A DNA stretch of 64,000 nucleotides, taken from contig NZ_FOVP01000003.1 in NCBI RefSeq assembly GCF_900115165.1, positions 62,001-126,000 on the forward strand, written 5' to 3'. This stretch comes from Roseovarius lutimaris (lineage in GTDB: Bacteria > Pseudomonadota > Alphaproteobacteria > Rhodobacterales > Rhodobacteraceae). This document shows positions 8,627-17,189 of this stretch, in pieces (the first letter of the stretch is position 1; every line of letters starts with the position of its first letter). The notes beneath the pieces were generated by a model, which had not been told where the DNA came from, searched no databases, and was given only the letters and a program-made list of their open reading frames with translations. A program made the translations under genes and the position numbers.

Positions 8627-9397
8627 TTAGTAGATGCTGGCTTTGAAATAACGCGCGGTGATCGCATCATGGGTGCCGTCGGCCAGAATGGCGGCGATGC
8701 CCTTGTTCAGCGCCGCGCGCAACTCGTCGTCGCCCTTGCGCACACCGGCCCCGACACCAAGGCCAAGGATCGCGGGATCATCGGCAACGCTGCCCTTGAT
8801 CTCACAGCAACCGCCCGCATCGGTCGAGACAAAATCGGCCATGGCGATGCTGTCGGCCTGAGTCGCGTCAATCCGGCCCGCGACCAGATCCTGATTGGCC
8901 TCGTCCTGGGTCTGATAGATGCGGATTTCGGCGGCATCGGCGAAATGCTCCTGGGCATAGGCCTGATGGATGGTCGAGGCCTGAACGCCAAGGATCTTGC
9001 CCGCAAGCCCCTCTGGCATGGCGGCCATATCAAGCGCCTTGTCGCCGACAATCACGGCGGGAGTGTTATAGTAAGGATCTGAAAAATCGATAGTTTTCAG
9101 GCGTTCCTCGGTGATCGACATCGACGCCATGATCGCGTCGATCTGTTGGCCGGTCAGCGACGGAATGATGCCATCCCAAGCCACCGGCGTGAGGACACAA
9201 TGCAGCTCAGCCGCCTCGCAGACGGCGCTGATCACCTCGATTTCCCAGCCGACCCATGTGCCGGACGCATCGACTGAGGCAAAGGGCGGATAGGGCTCGG
9301 CGGCGATGCCGATCTTGACCTCATGATCATGGGCAAAGGCGGCGGTGGCGGCAACCGCGCCAAGGGTGGCGGCGGCGAGGATGGATTTCAAATTCAT
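8627..9397 (-). CDS. Periplasmic amino-acid-binding protein (SBP_bac_3)
   Basis: 256 aa. A Sec signal peptide MNLKSILAAATLGAVAATAA ends near FA-HDHE (~residue 22). The mature part shows the family-3 pattern: KIGIAAEPYPPFASVD, GWEIEVISAVCEAAEL, WDGIIPSLTGQQIDAIMASM and the hinge SITEERLKTIDFSDPYY. This is the class that binds polar and basic amino acids. Two Cys in tandem (GGCCEIKG) and Cys in EAAELHC are unusual details, common in ligand-pocket loops of lysine/arginine/ornithine-type binders. It captures substrate for the two permeases and the ATPase of the same operon. Confidence 0.93.
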   Translation of the reverse strand: MNLKSILAAATLGAVAATAAFAHDHEVKIGIAAEPYPPFASVDASGTWVGWEIEVISAVCEAAELHCVLTPVAWDGIIPSLTGQQIDAIMASMSITEERLKTIDFSDPYYNTPAVIVGDKALDMAAMPEGLAGKILGVQASTIHQAYAQEHFADAAEIRIYQTQDEANQDLVAGRIDATQADSIAMADFVSTDAGGCCEIKGSVADDPAILGLGVGAGVRKGDDELRAALNKGIAAILADGTHDAITARYFKASIY

Positions 9398-9451
9398 GGT
9401 CGTTCTCCCGTGTTGGTTATGGTTTTTTGGTCTTGCCCTGCGCGCGTTTCG

Positions 9452-10243
9452 TTAGCCGACGGTTTGCAGGAATTGTTTGAGGCGGGCCGATTTCGGCGCG
9501 CCAAAAAGCTGATCCGGGGGGCCTTGTTCTTCGATCTGGCCCTCGAAAAGATAGACCACATGATTGGCCACTTCGCGGGCGAATTTCATCTCGTGGGTGA
9601 CAAGCAGCATGGTGCGCCCCTCGGCGGCCAGATCGCGGATCACGGTCAGAACCTCGCCGACCAGTTCAGGGTCAAGCGCGCTGGTGGGTTCGTCAAACAG
9701 CATCACGCTTGGGTCAACGGCCAAAGCCCGCGCAATCGCCGCGCGCTGTTGCTGGCCACCCGATAGAAAGGCGGGAAAGGTATCGGCCTTATCCGCCAGC
9801 CCGACCCGATCCAAAAGCACGCGGGCCCGCGAAATTGCCTCGGCGCGCGGGGTCTTGAGGACATAGACCGGCACCTCGATCACGTTTTCCAGAAGGGTGC
9901 GATGGGTCCAGAGATTGAAGGCCTGAAACACCATGCCAAGCCGGGTGCGAATGCGTTCAATCTGGCGGCGATTGGCGGGGCTTCCGTCGGCGCGCATGGC
10001 GATCTCTTCACCCGCCACGACAATGCGGCCCGATGTCGGGGTCTCCAGAAAGTTGATACAGCGCAGCAGGGTTGACTTGCCCGAGCCAGAGCCGCCAATG
10101 ATCGCCACCACATCGCCCTTGCGCGCGCTGAGCGAGACGCCCTTGAGCACCTCAAGCGTGCCAAAGGATTTATGCAGGTCCTCGACAAGAATTGCCGTTT
10201 CCGCCGGGGCGGGGGCGTCGGTCTGTCGGGTTTGGGCTGTCAC
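9452..10243 (-). CDS. Polar amino-acid ABC transporter ATPase (HisP/ArtP type)
   Basis: 263 aa, GTG start at 10243 with GGAGAG upstream. Walker A GGSGSGKST, Q-loop in RTRLGMVFQAFNLW, signature LSGGQQQRAAIARALA, Walker B SVMLFDEPTSALDP and H-loop LLVTHEMKFAREV are all present. It energises import through the two permeases downstream. First gene of the operon; its start faces the divergent TetR gene across about 100 bp that contain a perfect palindrome, so TetR very likely controls it. Confidence 0.95.
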   Translation of the reverse strand: MTAQTRQTDAPAPAETAILVEDLHKSFGTLEVLKGVSLSARKGDVVAIIGGSGSGKSTLLRCINFLETPTSGRIVVAGEEIAMRADGSPANRRQIERIRTRLGMVFQAFNLWTHRTLLENVIEVPVYVLKTPRAEAISRARVLLDRVGLADKADTFPAFLSGGQQQRAAIARALAVDPSVMLFDEPTSALDPELVGEVLTVIRDLAAEGRTMLLVTHEMKFAREVANHVVYLFEGQIEEQGPPDQLFGAPKSARLKQFLQTVG

Positions 10244-10296
10244 GGGGGCAACTCTCCGATTGGCGCGTTTTTTGCGCTTGTAGTAAGGCCGATGAA

Positions 10297-10324
10297 GGTT
10301 AATTATGCAAGCGTATAATTAACC
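10297..10324. promoter_or_regulatory. Perfect inverted repeat, TetR operator for a divergent promoter
   Basis: GGTTAATTAT, an 8-base spacer, then ATAATTAACC: a perfect 10+10 bp dyad in AT-rich DNA between the divergent ABC ATPase (start 10243, minus) and tetR (start 10341, plus). TATAAT at 10314-10319 on the plus strand and CATAAT on the minus strand sit inside the dyad, so a bound dimer would block both promoters. Confidence 0.8.
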
Positions 10325-10340
10325 GCGTCGCAGGATAGGG

Positions 10341-10988
10341 ATGACCGTGCCGGGAGATCGCCGCAAATTCAGGCGCGAGGGGGCCGACCAACGCAAAGAG
10401 GCGCTGGTGCGCGCCACGCTCGAACTGATCGCCGAAGAGGGGGTGCGCGGCGCCACCGTGCGCGCCATCGCCGAGCGCGCCGAGGTCACCCAAGGCCTGA
10501 TCCGGCATTATTTTTCCACCAAGGAAGATCTGGTTCTGGCGGCCTATACCCGGCACATGGGCGCGATGACCGATCAGACCTTTGCAAGTGCCGTCGGCAC
10601 CACAGCCAAGGCGCGGCTTGCGGCCTTGCTCGTGGCCTCGGTGACGCCGCCGGTGGTCGATGCGGCCTCGGTCGGGCTTTGGGCGGGGTTTCTCAATCAT
10701 GTGCGTCAGGATGCGCGCATGCAAGACGTTCACGCGCGCACCTATCACGGCTTTCGCGACCGGCTTGAGGCGCTGATTGCCGAGGTCTTGCGCGATGCCG
10801 GGCGGGGGGCGGATGACCGCGAGTGTCGGCGACTGGCGATTGCCTGCAATGCGGTGATCGACGGGCTCTGGCTTGAAGGCGGCGCATTGCCGCAAGCGTT
10901 TGAAGCGGGCGAGCTTGCCGAGATTGCGGTGCAATCGGTGGGCGCGATCCTTGGGTTGGATTTGACAGAGGCAGAGGCGCAGCAATGA
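10341..10988 (+). CDS. TetR-family regulator, BetI-like
   Basis: 215 aa. The TetR helix-turn-helix is at ~20-65 (ALVRATLELIAEEGVRGATV, RAIAERAEVTQGLIRHYFST, KEDLVLAAYTRHM). The C-terminal half matches the BetI-like ligand domain (VGLWAGFLNHVRQDARMQDV, IDGLWLEGGALP). Divergent from the ABC transporter operon and coupled by an ATGA overlap to the aminotransferase downstream, it lies next to a perfect dyad in the shared promoter region. I infer it represses both transporter and catabolic genes until substrate or intermediate binds. It need not sense betaine; the name is a family label. Confidence 0.93.
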   Translation: MTVPGDRRKFRREGADQRKEALVRATLELIAEEGVRGATVRAIAERAEVTQGLIRHYFSTKEDLVLAAYTRHMGAMTDQTFASAVGTTAKARLAALLVASVTPPVVDAASVGLWAGFLNHVRQDARMQDVHARTYHGFRDRLEALIAEVLRDAGRGADDRECRRLAIACNAVIDGLWLEGGALPQAFEAGELAEIAVQSVGAILGLDLTEAEAQQ

Positions 10989-12172
10989 GATTTTCTTCGA
11001 TAAAAGAGCGGCTTGCAGGGCTTGGTGGGGCCAAGTGGGAGGTGCATTCGCGCGCCAAAACCTTGGCGGCAGAGGGCCGCGATATCATTCAGCTGACCAT
11101 CGGCGAGCCGGATGTGGCGACGCCCGAGACCCTGAAAGAGGCGGCCTATGCGGGCATGCGGGCCGGGCGCACCGGCTATTCTGACGGGCGCGGCGAGCCG
11201 GGCCTACGCCGCGCCCTTGCTGCGCGCTATAGCGCGACGCGCGGCCGGGAATTTCACCCCGACCAGGTGATGTGTTTTCCCGGCACGCAAACCGCGCTTT
11301 ACGCGGTGATGCAGATCGTCGCCGAGGCGGGCACAGAGGTGCTTGTCGGCGACCCGATGTATGCGACCTATGAGGGCGTCATTCGCGCCAGCGGGGCCGA
11401 TATGGTGCCTGTGCCCCTGCGCCCTGAGAACGGCTTTCGGATGGCGGCGGCGGATATAGAGAGCCGCATAACCCCCAGAACCCGCGCGATATTGTTGACG
11501 ACGCCGCATAATCCGACCGGGGCCATTTTGCGCCCCGAGGATATCGCGGCGATCGGGCGGCTGGCGATCGAGCATGACCTTTGGATCATCTCGGACGAGG
11601 TCTATGAAGAGCTGGTGTTTGATGGCGCGCGCTTTGTCTCGCCTCTATCGCAGGCCGATCTGGCAGAGCGCGTCGTCGCGGTCGCGTCGATCTCAAAATC
11701 CCACGCCGCGCCGGGCTTCAGAAGCGGCTGGTGTGTGGGGCCGCTTGAGTTTACCGCCGCGCTGCTGTCGCTGTCGGAAACCATGCTGTTCGGCAATCAG
11801 CCCTTTATCGCCGATATGACCGAGGCGGCGGTGCGAGATGGCTCTGAGGTGGCGCCGGGGATGCGGGCGCGCTTTGCGGCGCGCGCCGATCTTCTGGCGC
11901 GCCGGCTTGAGGGAGAAACCGCGCTTTATGTCCATCGTCCCGAGGCGGGGATGTTCGCAATGATCCGCACCCAGAGCACCGGTATGAACGGTTACGACTA
12001 TGCGCTTGACCTGCTTGAGAAAACCGGTGTGGCGGTGATGCCCGGCACGTCTTTTGGCGAAACGCTCAAGGATTGGGTGCGCGTTGCGCTGACGGTCGAG
12101 GATGCGCCTTTCAACGAGGCGATTGACCGGATTGTCGCCCATGCAAACGCAAAACAAGCGCGGCGCGCGTGA
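10985..12172 (+). CDS. PLP-dependent aminotransferase, class I/II
   Basis: 395 aa, soluble. Family blocks: IIQLTIGEPDVATPETLKEA (N-terminal), CFPGTQTALYAVMQ (phosphate-binding loop), TTPHNPTGAIL, WIISDEVYEELVF and the PLP-binding lysine in SISKSHAAPGFRSGW. The residue after the lysine stretch carries HAAPGFR instead of the common FAMTGWR, as seen in arginine/pyruvate-type and related transaminases. Starts inside the tetR stop (ATGA), so co-translated. It probably removes the alpha-amino group from the amino acid taken up by the transporter or from citrulline made by the dimethylargininase next door; substrate not determinable here. Confidence 0.93.
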   Translation: MRFSSIKERLAGLGGAKWEVHSRAKTLAAEGRDIIQLTIGEPDVATPETLKEAAYAGMRAGRTGYSDGRGEPGLRRALAARYSATRGREFHPDQVMCFPGTQTALYAVMQIVAEAGTEVLVGDPMYATYEGVIRASGADMVPVPLRPENGFRMAAADIESRITPRTRAILLTTPHNPTGAILRPEDIAAIGRLAIEHDLWIISDEVYEELVFDGARFVSPLSQADLAERVVAVASISKSHAAPGFRSGWCVGPLEFTAALLSLSETMLFGNQPFIADMTEAAVRDGSEVAPGMRARFAARADLLARRLEGETALYVHRPEAGMFAMIRTQSTGMNGYDYALDLLEKTGVAVMPGTSFGETLKDWVRVALTVEDAPFNEAIDRIVAHANAKQARRA

Positions 12173-12197
12173 GGCCCTGATGAACAAAGGAATGACC

Positions 12198-12983
12198 ATG
12201 ACCAACCCGAGTTTTGAATTTCGCCGCGCGATCACTCGCAAGCCTGCGCCAAGCATCGTTGACGGGCTGCGCGCCGAAGACATCGGCAGGCCCGACCTTG
12301 ACCAGATGCTGCGCGATCACGCCGCCTATGTGGCCGCGCTCAAGGGCACCGGCGCCGAGGTGGTCGAGCTTCCGGCGCTTGAGGCGTTTCCCGATGCGGT
12401 GTTTGTCGAGGACACGGCGCTTTGCCTTCCGCAAGGCGCGGTCCTGATGCGCCCCGGCGCGCCAAGCCGTCAGGGCGAGGTGGCGCAGATGGCCCCGGCA
12501 CTGGCGGCATTTTACGGCGACACCCTGCGCGAGATCAACGCGCCGGGATGCATCGAGGGCGGCGATATCCTTGTGACCGGGCGCGAGGTTCTGGTCGGGC
12601 TGTCGGCGCGCACCAACCCGGAGGGCGTGGCGCAACTGGCCAAAATCGTCGGTGACTGGGGTCACACCCTGCGCGTGGTCGACACGCCCGAGGGGGTTTT
12701 GCATTTCAAGACCGATTGCGGCCTGCTCGACGGCGAGACAATCTTGGCCACCGGGCGTCTGGCCGCCTCTGGCTGTTTTGACGGCTATAAGGTGTTGCTT
12801 GTACCCGAGGGTGAAGAGGCGGCGGCCAATTGCATCCGTTTCAACGGGCTGGTGATCATGGCGGCGGGGTTTGAGCGCACCGCTGAGTTGCTGACAGAGG
12901 CCGGGTTTGAGGTGGTTGAGATCAACAATTCGGAATGCGCCAAGCTTGATGGCGGCATGTCCTGCCTGTCGTTGCGGTTTTAA
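12198..12983 (+). CDS. ddaH: N(G),N(G)-dimethylarginine dimethylaminohydrolase (DDAH)
   Basis: 261 aa from ATG at 12198, preferred over upstream ATGs (12180, 12192) because AAAGGA lies 6 bases before it. DDAH hydrolyses asymmetric dimethylarginine or monomethylarginine to citrulline plus dimethyl- or methylamine. The guanidino-modifying fold is recognisable: FVEDTALCLPQGAV (Glu71/Asp72), CIEGGDILVTGREV, EGVLHFKTDCGLLDG (catalytic His169) and LDGGMSCLSLRF (nucleophile Cys256) at the C-terminus. Spacing of these residues matches the bacterial enzyme. Fourteenth-base gap after the aminotransferase region and the same strand suggest one operon with it. Arginine deiminase-type activity is excluded by the short length. 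Confidence 0.93.
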   Translation: MTNPSFEFRRAITRKPAPSIVDGLRAEDIGRPDLDQMLRDHAAYVAALKGTGAEVVELPALEAFPDAVFVEDTALCLPQGAVLMRPGAPSRQGEVAQMAPALAAFYGDTLREINAPGCIEGGDILVTGREVLVGLSARTNPEGVAQLAKIVGDWGHTLRVVDTPEGVLHFKTDCGLLDGETILATGRLAASGCFDGYKVLLVPEGEEAAANCIRFNGLVIMAAGFERTAELLTEAGFEVVEINNSECAKLDGGMSCLSLRF

Positions 12984-13088
12984 ACCGCAATCTGGCGTAA
13001 ATCCGATTGTAAGCGCCGCCCGGTTTCGCCAATGGTTTCCCCATCGTAACGGGGGGCCACAGAGGGCTATATATAAGGAGTGCCGCAA

Positions 13089-14411
13089 ATGAGCGTACAA
13101 TGGGCACCAGAGGCAGAGCGCGGCACGCCCTATTGGTGGGCGGCGCTGGATGCGCCGGAACCGGGGCAGGATTTGCCCGATAGCTGCGATCTTCTGGTGA
13201 TTGGCGCGGGCTATGCCGGATTGTCGGCGGCCCTTGCGGCGCAGGAGTGCGGCGCGCGGGTGGTCGTGGTGGATGCGGGCGAGCCGGGCAAGGGCGCCTC
13301 GACACGCAATGGCGGCATGTTTGGCGCGCATCCCCGGCTTGGTTGGTCCGAGTTGGCCCGCAAATTCGGCGCCGAAGTGGCCGATGCGCTATTCGCCGAG
13401 GCCAAGCCTGCGCTTGACTGGGCCAAGGCCCTGATCGCGGACAACGGGATTGACTGCGACCTGCAACAGACCGGACGGCTTCAACTGGCCTGGACGCCGG
13501 GGCATTTCGCCAATCAACGCAGGCTGGCGCAAACCGTGACCGAAAAATCGCAGGTCGAGGCGCGCATTGTCGAGCGCGCCGATCTTGGGCAGGAGATTGC
13601 GACCGGGCAGTATTTCGGCGGGCTTCTGTTTCCCGAACATTGCGCCATTCATCCGGCCAAGTTTCATCAGGGGCTGTTGCGCGCGGTCCGTGCCCGCGAC
13701 ATTCCGGTGGTGAGCCATGCGCCGGTGACACGGCTTGAGCCGGTGGGCGCAGAGCATCTGGCGCATACGCCCAAAGGCAGGATTCGCGCCGCCAAGGTGG
13801 TGCTGGCGACCAATGGCTATACGACGCCCGCGTTCCGCTGGCATATGGCGCGGGTGTTTGCGCTGCCGAGTTACCTGATCGCGACCGAGGAATTGCCCGC
13901 CAACCTTATCGGTCATATCGCGCCGGGGCGGCGGATGATGGTCGAGACCCGCGCGCGCCACAGCTATTTCCGGATTTCGCCCGATGGCAAGCGGGTGCTG
14001 TTTGGCGGGCGCGCCTCGATGAAGGTGCTTGATCTCAAGGCCTCGGGCGAGCGGCTTCATGACACGATGACCGGGGTCTGGCCCGAGTTGCGCGGCACGC
14101 GCCTGTCGCATGCCTGGCTTGGGTTCACCGGCTATTCGTTTTCGCACATGCCTTATGTGGGGCATGATCGCGGCGTGCATTATGCCATGGGCTTTTCCGG
14201 CTCGGGCACGGTGATGGCGCCGTATCTTGGGGCCAAGGCCGCCTATCAGGCGATGACTGATGCGCGCGGGCAGACCGCCTATAGCGCGACACCGCTTCGG
14301 CCAAGCTGGCTCCATCCGCTGCAAAAGCCGCATTTCCTTGCGGCGGCGGACCTGTGGTATCGCCAGGTGGTCGATCGAAAAGAAAACTGGCAGGCGCGAA
14401 AGGACAATTGA
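13089..14411 (+). CDS. FAD-dependent amine/amino-acid oxidoreductase (DAO family, PuuB-like)
   Basis: 440 aa from ATG at 13089, with AAGGAG 8 bases upstream. N-terminal Rossmann fold LLVIGAGYAGLSAALAAQE (~33-51) binds FAD; GEPGKGASTRNGGMFGAHP follows, typical of gamma-glutamylputrescine oxidase and related enzymes. C-terminal FTGYSFSHMPYVGHDRGVHY and MGFSGSGTVMAPYLG close the FAD site. The family oxidises secondary or primary amines of amino-acid derivatives to aldehyde plus ammonia and H2O2. It starts 105 bp after ddaH and its TGA ends one base before the next ATG, so it is co-transcribed with the following gene. Exact substrate unknown. Confidence 0.9.
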   Translation: MSVQWAPEAERGTPYWWAALDAPEPGQDLPDSCDLLVIGAGYAGLSAALAAQECGARVVVVDAGEPGKGASTRNGGMFGAHPRLGWSELARKFGAEVADALFAEAKPALDWAKALIADNGIDCDLQQTGRLQLAWTPGHFANQRRLAQTVTEKSQVEARIVERADLGQEIATGQYFGGLLFPEHCAIHPAKFHQGLLRAVRARDIPVVSHAPVTRLEPVGAEHLAHTPKGRIRAAKVVLATNGYTTPAFRWHMARVFALPSYLIATEELPANLIGHIAPGRRMMVETRARHSYFRISPDGKRVLFGGRASMKVLDLKASGERLHDTMTGVWPELRGTRLSHAWLGFTGYSFSHMPYVGHDRGVHYAMGFSGSGTVMAPYLGAKAAYQAMTDARGQTAYSATPLRPSWLHPLQKPHFLAAADLWYRQVVDRKENWQARKDN

Positions 14412-14412
14412 A

Positions 14413-14799
14413 ATGAGCGTTTTTGACGAAGATCTGTTTGTACAGGGGCTGGAACAGCGCAAGGCGACGCTGGGCGCCGAGTATGTGGAAAAGAACCTGG
14501 CGGCGGCGGATGAGTTTACCCGCCCCTTTCAAGAGGCGATGACGGCCTGGTGCTGGGGCTTTGGCTGGGGCGATGAGGTGATTCCCGCCAAGACCCGCTC
14601 GATGATGAACCTCGCGATGCTGGGTGCGCTTGGCAAGATGCATGAATGGGAAATCCATTGCCGGGGCGCGATCAACAACGGGGTCACCCCCGAGGAAATT
14701 CGCGCGATCATCCATGTGGTCGGGATATACTGTGGTGTACCGCAAGCACTTGAATGCTTTCGCGCAGCCAAGAAGATTCTCGCAGAACAGGCCGGGTGA
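14413..14799 (+). CDS. Carboxymuconolactone decarboxylase / AhpD-like family protein
   Basis: 128 aa. ATG at 14413 follows directly on the FAD-enzyme stop. The sequence shows the CMD pattern: LEQRKATLGAEYVEKNLA, FTRPFQEAMTAWCWGFGWGD, PAKTRSMMNLAMLGALGKMH and GAINNGVTPEEIRAIIHVVG, where the Glu and His residues line the active site. PcaC proteins of this size decarboxylate 4-carboxymuconolactone, but no other beta-ketoadipate gene is present, and the CxxC redox pair of AhpD is absent. A role tied to the FAD oxidase is more likely than aromatic degradation. Last gene before a 340 bp gap. Confidence 0.85.
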   Translation: MSVFDEDLFVQGLEQRKATLGAEYVEKNLAAADEFTRPFQEAMTAWCWGFGWGDEVIPAKTRSMMNLAMLGALGKMHEWEIHCRGAINNGVTPEEIRAIIHVVGIYCGVPQALECFRAAKKILAEQAG

Positions 14800-15140
14800 G
14801 TCGCCGCTGTGGCGCGTTGGCCCTACCCCAACATTGGGGGAGCCGGGCCATCGCCATCAAGGGGCGCGGATGCGCCGCAACCGATAGTAGTAAGGGGTAA
14901 AAATTCCCCAAGCCTTTGTTTTAAAGGCCTAAGACCGGTATAGAGGGGCATCAGGGTCTGTCTTTCGCCCAGAGTGGTTCAAAGGGTGTGTGATTTAAAC
15001 GTCACAGCACGGGTAACAAGCGCCACGAGGCAGGGGGTTGCGTTGACAGTTGGGGGGTGTTTGCCGCATTCCATGATCCAAGCCGCGTCCAATGACTGGT
15101 GCGGCGGATCTTAAAAACCTGCTATTGAGGAGGGTCACCC
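14800..15140 (+). promoter_or_regulatory. 340 bp non-coding region upstream of the porin
   Basis: No gene supported. It contains two small hairpins, CCCCA-ACAT-TGGGG near 14826-14839 and GCCTTT-GTTTT-AAAGGC at 14912-14928, either of which could end the upstream operon though neither has a T-run. A TTGACA (-35-like) lies at 15043-15048 with only a weak -10 candidate about 17 bases on. GGAGGG at 15129-15134 is the porin ribosome-binding site. Confidence 0.45.
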
Positions 15141-16256
15141 TTGAAAAAGCAACTTCTTTGCACCAGCGCAATCGCACTCGGCTGCGCCATTGCTGCACCC
15201 GCGTCCGCCCAGGAATGGGATATGGACTGGGGCGGTTTCGTTAACACCCACGTTGGTTACGCTGACGTATCCGGCACAGCCAACGTTGGCCAGGATTTCG
15301 ACGGCGTCAACATCTTCGTGAACCGCGAAATCCACTTCACTCCCTCGGTTACGCTCGACAACGGCCTGACCTTTGGTGTGAACGTCCAGATGGAAGCTGA
15401 CAACAGCAGCGCGCCGTCTGCGGACATCGATGAAACCTACATGACCATCAGCAGCGACACCATGGGCCGCATCATTCTCGGCAACGAGAACTCGGCTGGT
15501 TACCTGGCGATGGGTTCGGTTTACACACCTGGCGTTGGTTCGCTTGGCATCAACTCGGGTTCGATCTCGGGCTTCATGCCGCTGACCGGTTCGGCCTACA
15601 CCTTCCGTTCGGCCGCTGCTTCGTCGCTGACAGAAGTTGGTAGCAACAACGACGTGGCGCGCATCACCTACTTCACACCGTCGTTCAACGGTCTGACCGT
15701 TGGTGTTTCGTATGCCCCGAACGGTACAGTTAACGCCGCTAACAACGGCGCCTTCGACCGCAATGTCACTGCTCTGACCGACATCTTCGACATCGGCGCA
15801 AGCTACAGCCAGTCGTTCAACGGTGTTGACGTTGGTCTTGCTGGTCGTTACGGCACGGGCGATGCAGCAGTTGGCGGCGATCCTGAGACTTGGGCCGTTG
15901 GCGGTACTGTTGGCTTCGCAGGTTTCACCGTTGGTGCAACCTATGCTGAAAACGATGCTGGCACTGTTGGCGTAGCAGGCGATCAAGAAGGTTGGAGCCT
16001 TGGCGCAACCTATGACATCGCAGGTCCGTGGACAGTTGGTCTTGACACCTACCAAGGCGAATTCAAAAATGTCGCCGGTACCTCCAAGGACGAATATGAA
16101 GCCTACAAACTCGGCGCATCGCGCAGCTTGGGTGCTGGCGTAAGCTGGGATGTCTATGCCATCCGTGCAGAAACCACTAACGGCACAGTCGGCGGTGTTG
16201 CAGAGCCCAAAAGCAAAGCGACCATCATTGGTACCGCAATTAACCTGAGCTTCTAA
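15141..16256 (+). CDS. Outer-membrane general porin (Rhodobacter-type)
   Basis: 371 aa. The start is TTG at 15141 with GGAGGG 6 bases upstream; it gives a perfect Sec signal MKKQLLCTSAIALGCAIAAP ending at ASA-QEW (~residue 23). The mature protein is an alternating beta-strand barrel with Gly, Asn, Ser and aromatic residues (ITYFTPSFNGLTVGVSYAPN is the porin hallmark) and ends in a terminal Phe (INLSF), the BAM recognition signal. It forms trimeric pores for small solutes. Codon use is different from neighbours (many C- and T-ending optimal codons), as expected for a very highly expressed gene. A strong terminator follows immediately. Confidence 0.95.
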   Translation: MKKQLLCTSAIALGCAIAAPASAQEWDMDWGGFVNTHVGYADVSGTANVGQDFDGVNIFVNREIHFTPSVTLDNGLTFGVNVQMEADNSSAPSADIDETYMTISSDTMGRIILGNENSAGYLAMGSVYTPGVGSLGINSGSISGFMPLTGSAYTFRSAAASSLTEVGSNNDVARITYFTPSFNGLTVGVSYAPNGTVNAANNGAFDRNVTALTDIFDIGASYSQSFNGVDVGLAGRYGTGDAAVGGDPETWAVGGTVGFAGFTVGATYAENDAGTVGVAGDQEGWSLGATYDIAGPWTVGLDTYQGEFKNVAGTSKDEYEAYKLGASRSLGAGVSWDVYAIRAETTNGTVGGVAEPKSKATIIGTAINLSF

Positions 16257-16277
16257 TCCGGTTAATCTAAAAATAGG

Positions 16278-16312
16278 CGGCGGGGGGTGACTTTTCCCCC
16301 CGCCGTTTTTAT
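16278..16312 (+). terminator. Rho-independent terminator of the porin gene
   Basis: Ten-base GC stem (16278-16287 with 16296-16305, arms containing GGGGGG and CCCCCC), eight-base loop TGACTTTT, then TTTTTATTT. It begins 22 bp after the porin stop and should insulate the sulfotransferase genes from porin transcription. Confidence 0.92.
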
Positions 16313-16358
16313 TTGTCTGACTGTAGTGATTCCAAACTGACAACGGGCTGGGTGGACC

Positions 16359-17189
16359 ATGAAGAAAAGTATCGTCTGGATGGCGTCCTACCCGAAATCG
16401 GGGAACACGTGGACACGTATTTTTCTTGCCAACTACATCGCAAATACATCCAAGCCGATCCCGATCAACAATGCGCATCGCATTGCGATCGGGGATGCGA
16501 TTGCCAAGACCTATAGCATGGTGGCCGGACGGCCAATTGATACCCAGGACATCGACCTCACCCTGCAAATGCGGCCGCGCGTGTTGCGCGGAATCGTATC
16601 AAACAATGCCGATATCAACCTGGTCAAAACCCATAACGCCCGGATCGTGGCGCATGGCATACCTCTTATCCCGGATGAATTGACCCGCTCGGCAATGTAC
16701 ATCATGCGCAATCCGCTTGATATGGTGTTGTCTTACGCGCGACATTACGGGATTTCACAGGCGGATGCCTGTCATGCGGTCAGTCACCCCGACAATGTCA
16801 ACATGCCGACCGAGTCGATGGTCGTGCAATTCATCGGGTCATGGTCGGATCACGTCCGAAGCTGGACCGGGAAATCGGCCTATCCGGTGCTTGTGCTGCG
16901 CTATGAGGATTTGCTTGCGGACCCGCATACGCATTTTGCCAAGGTGGTCGAGCATGTCGGCCTGCCGGTCGAGCCTGAGCGTTTGGACCGCGCCATCAGG
17001 TTTGCCAGTTTCAAAGAGCTGTCGGCCCAGGAAAAAACCCAAGGCTTTGTCGAAAAGTCCCAGGAAAGCGATGCCTTTTTTGCAAAGGGTACAAGCGATC
17101 AGTGGAAAACCGATCTGACGCCGCGTCTTGTCAAACAGATGAAACGCGCGCATCGCAAGGTCATGACGCAATTTGGATATCTCGAATGA
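16359..17189 (+). CDS. Sulfotransferase-domain protein 1
   Basis: 276 aa cytosolic protein of the PAPS-dependent sulfotransferase fold (PF00685-like). The 5'-phosphosulfate-binding loop is MASYPKSGNTWTRIFLANYI (residues ~8-27) and the 3'-phosphate motif is AMYIMRNPLDMVLSYARHYG (~110-130). The C-terminal FFAKGTSDQWKTDLTPRLVK corresponds to the family GxxGxWK-like block. First of three consecutive paralogues joined by ATGA overlaps. A lipid, polysaccharide or small hydroxyl compound could be the acceptor; nothing in the sequence decides. No PAPS synthesis genes are nearby. Confidence 0.88.
   Translation: MKKSIVWMASYPKSGNTWTRIFLANYIANTSKPIPINNAHRIAIGDAIAKTYSMVAGRPIDTQDIDLTLQMRPRVLRGIVSNNADINLVKTHNARIVAHGIPLIPDELTRSAMYIMRNPLDMVLSYARHYGISQADACHAVSHPDNVNMPTESMVVQFIGSWSDHVRSWTGKSAYPVLVLRYEDLLADPHTHFAKVVEHVGLPVEPERLDRAIRFASFKELSAQEKTQGFVEKSQESDAFFAKGTSDQWKTDLTPRLVKQMKRAHRKVMTQFGYLE

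Noticed and set aside
7086-10243. Ectoine uptake as role of the amino-acid transporter
   Set aside because: No ectoine hydrolase, deacetylase or AsnC-type gene is nearby; DDAH points to arginine-type compounds.
14413-14799. Protocatechuate pathway gene pcaC
   Set aside because: No other beta-ketoadipate gene is present and it is coupled to an amine oxidase.
15135-16568. 477-codon open frame antisense to the porin
   Set aside because: Codon bias of a highly expressed gene leaves the opposite frame free of stops; it also crosses the porin terminator.
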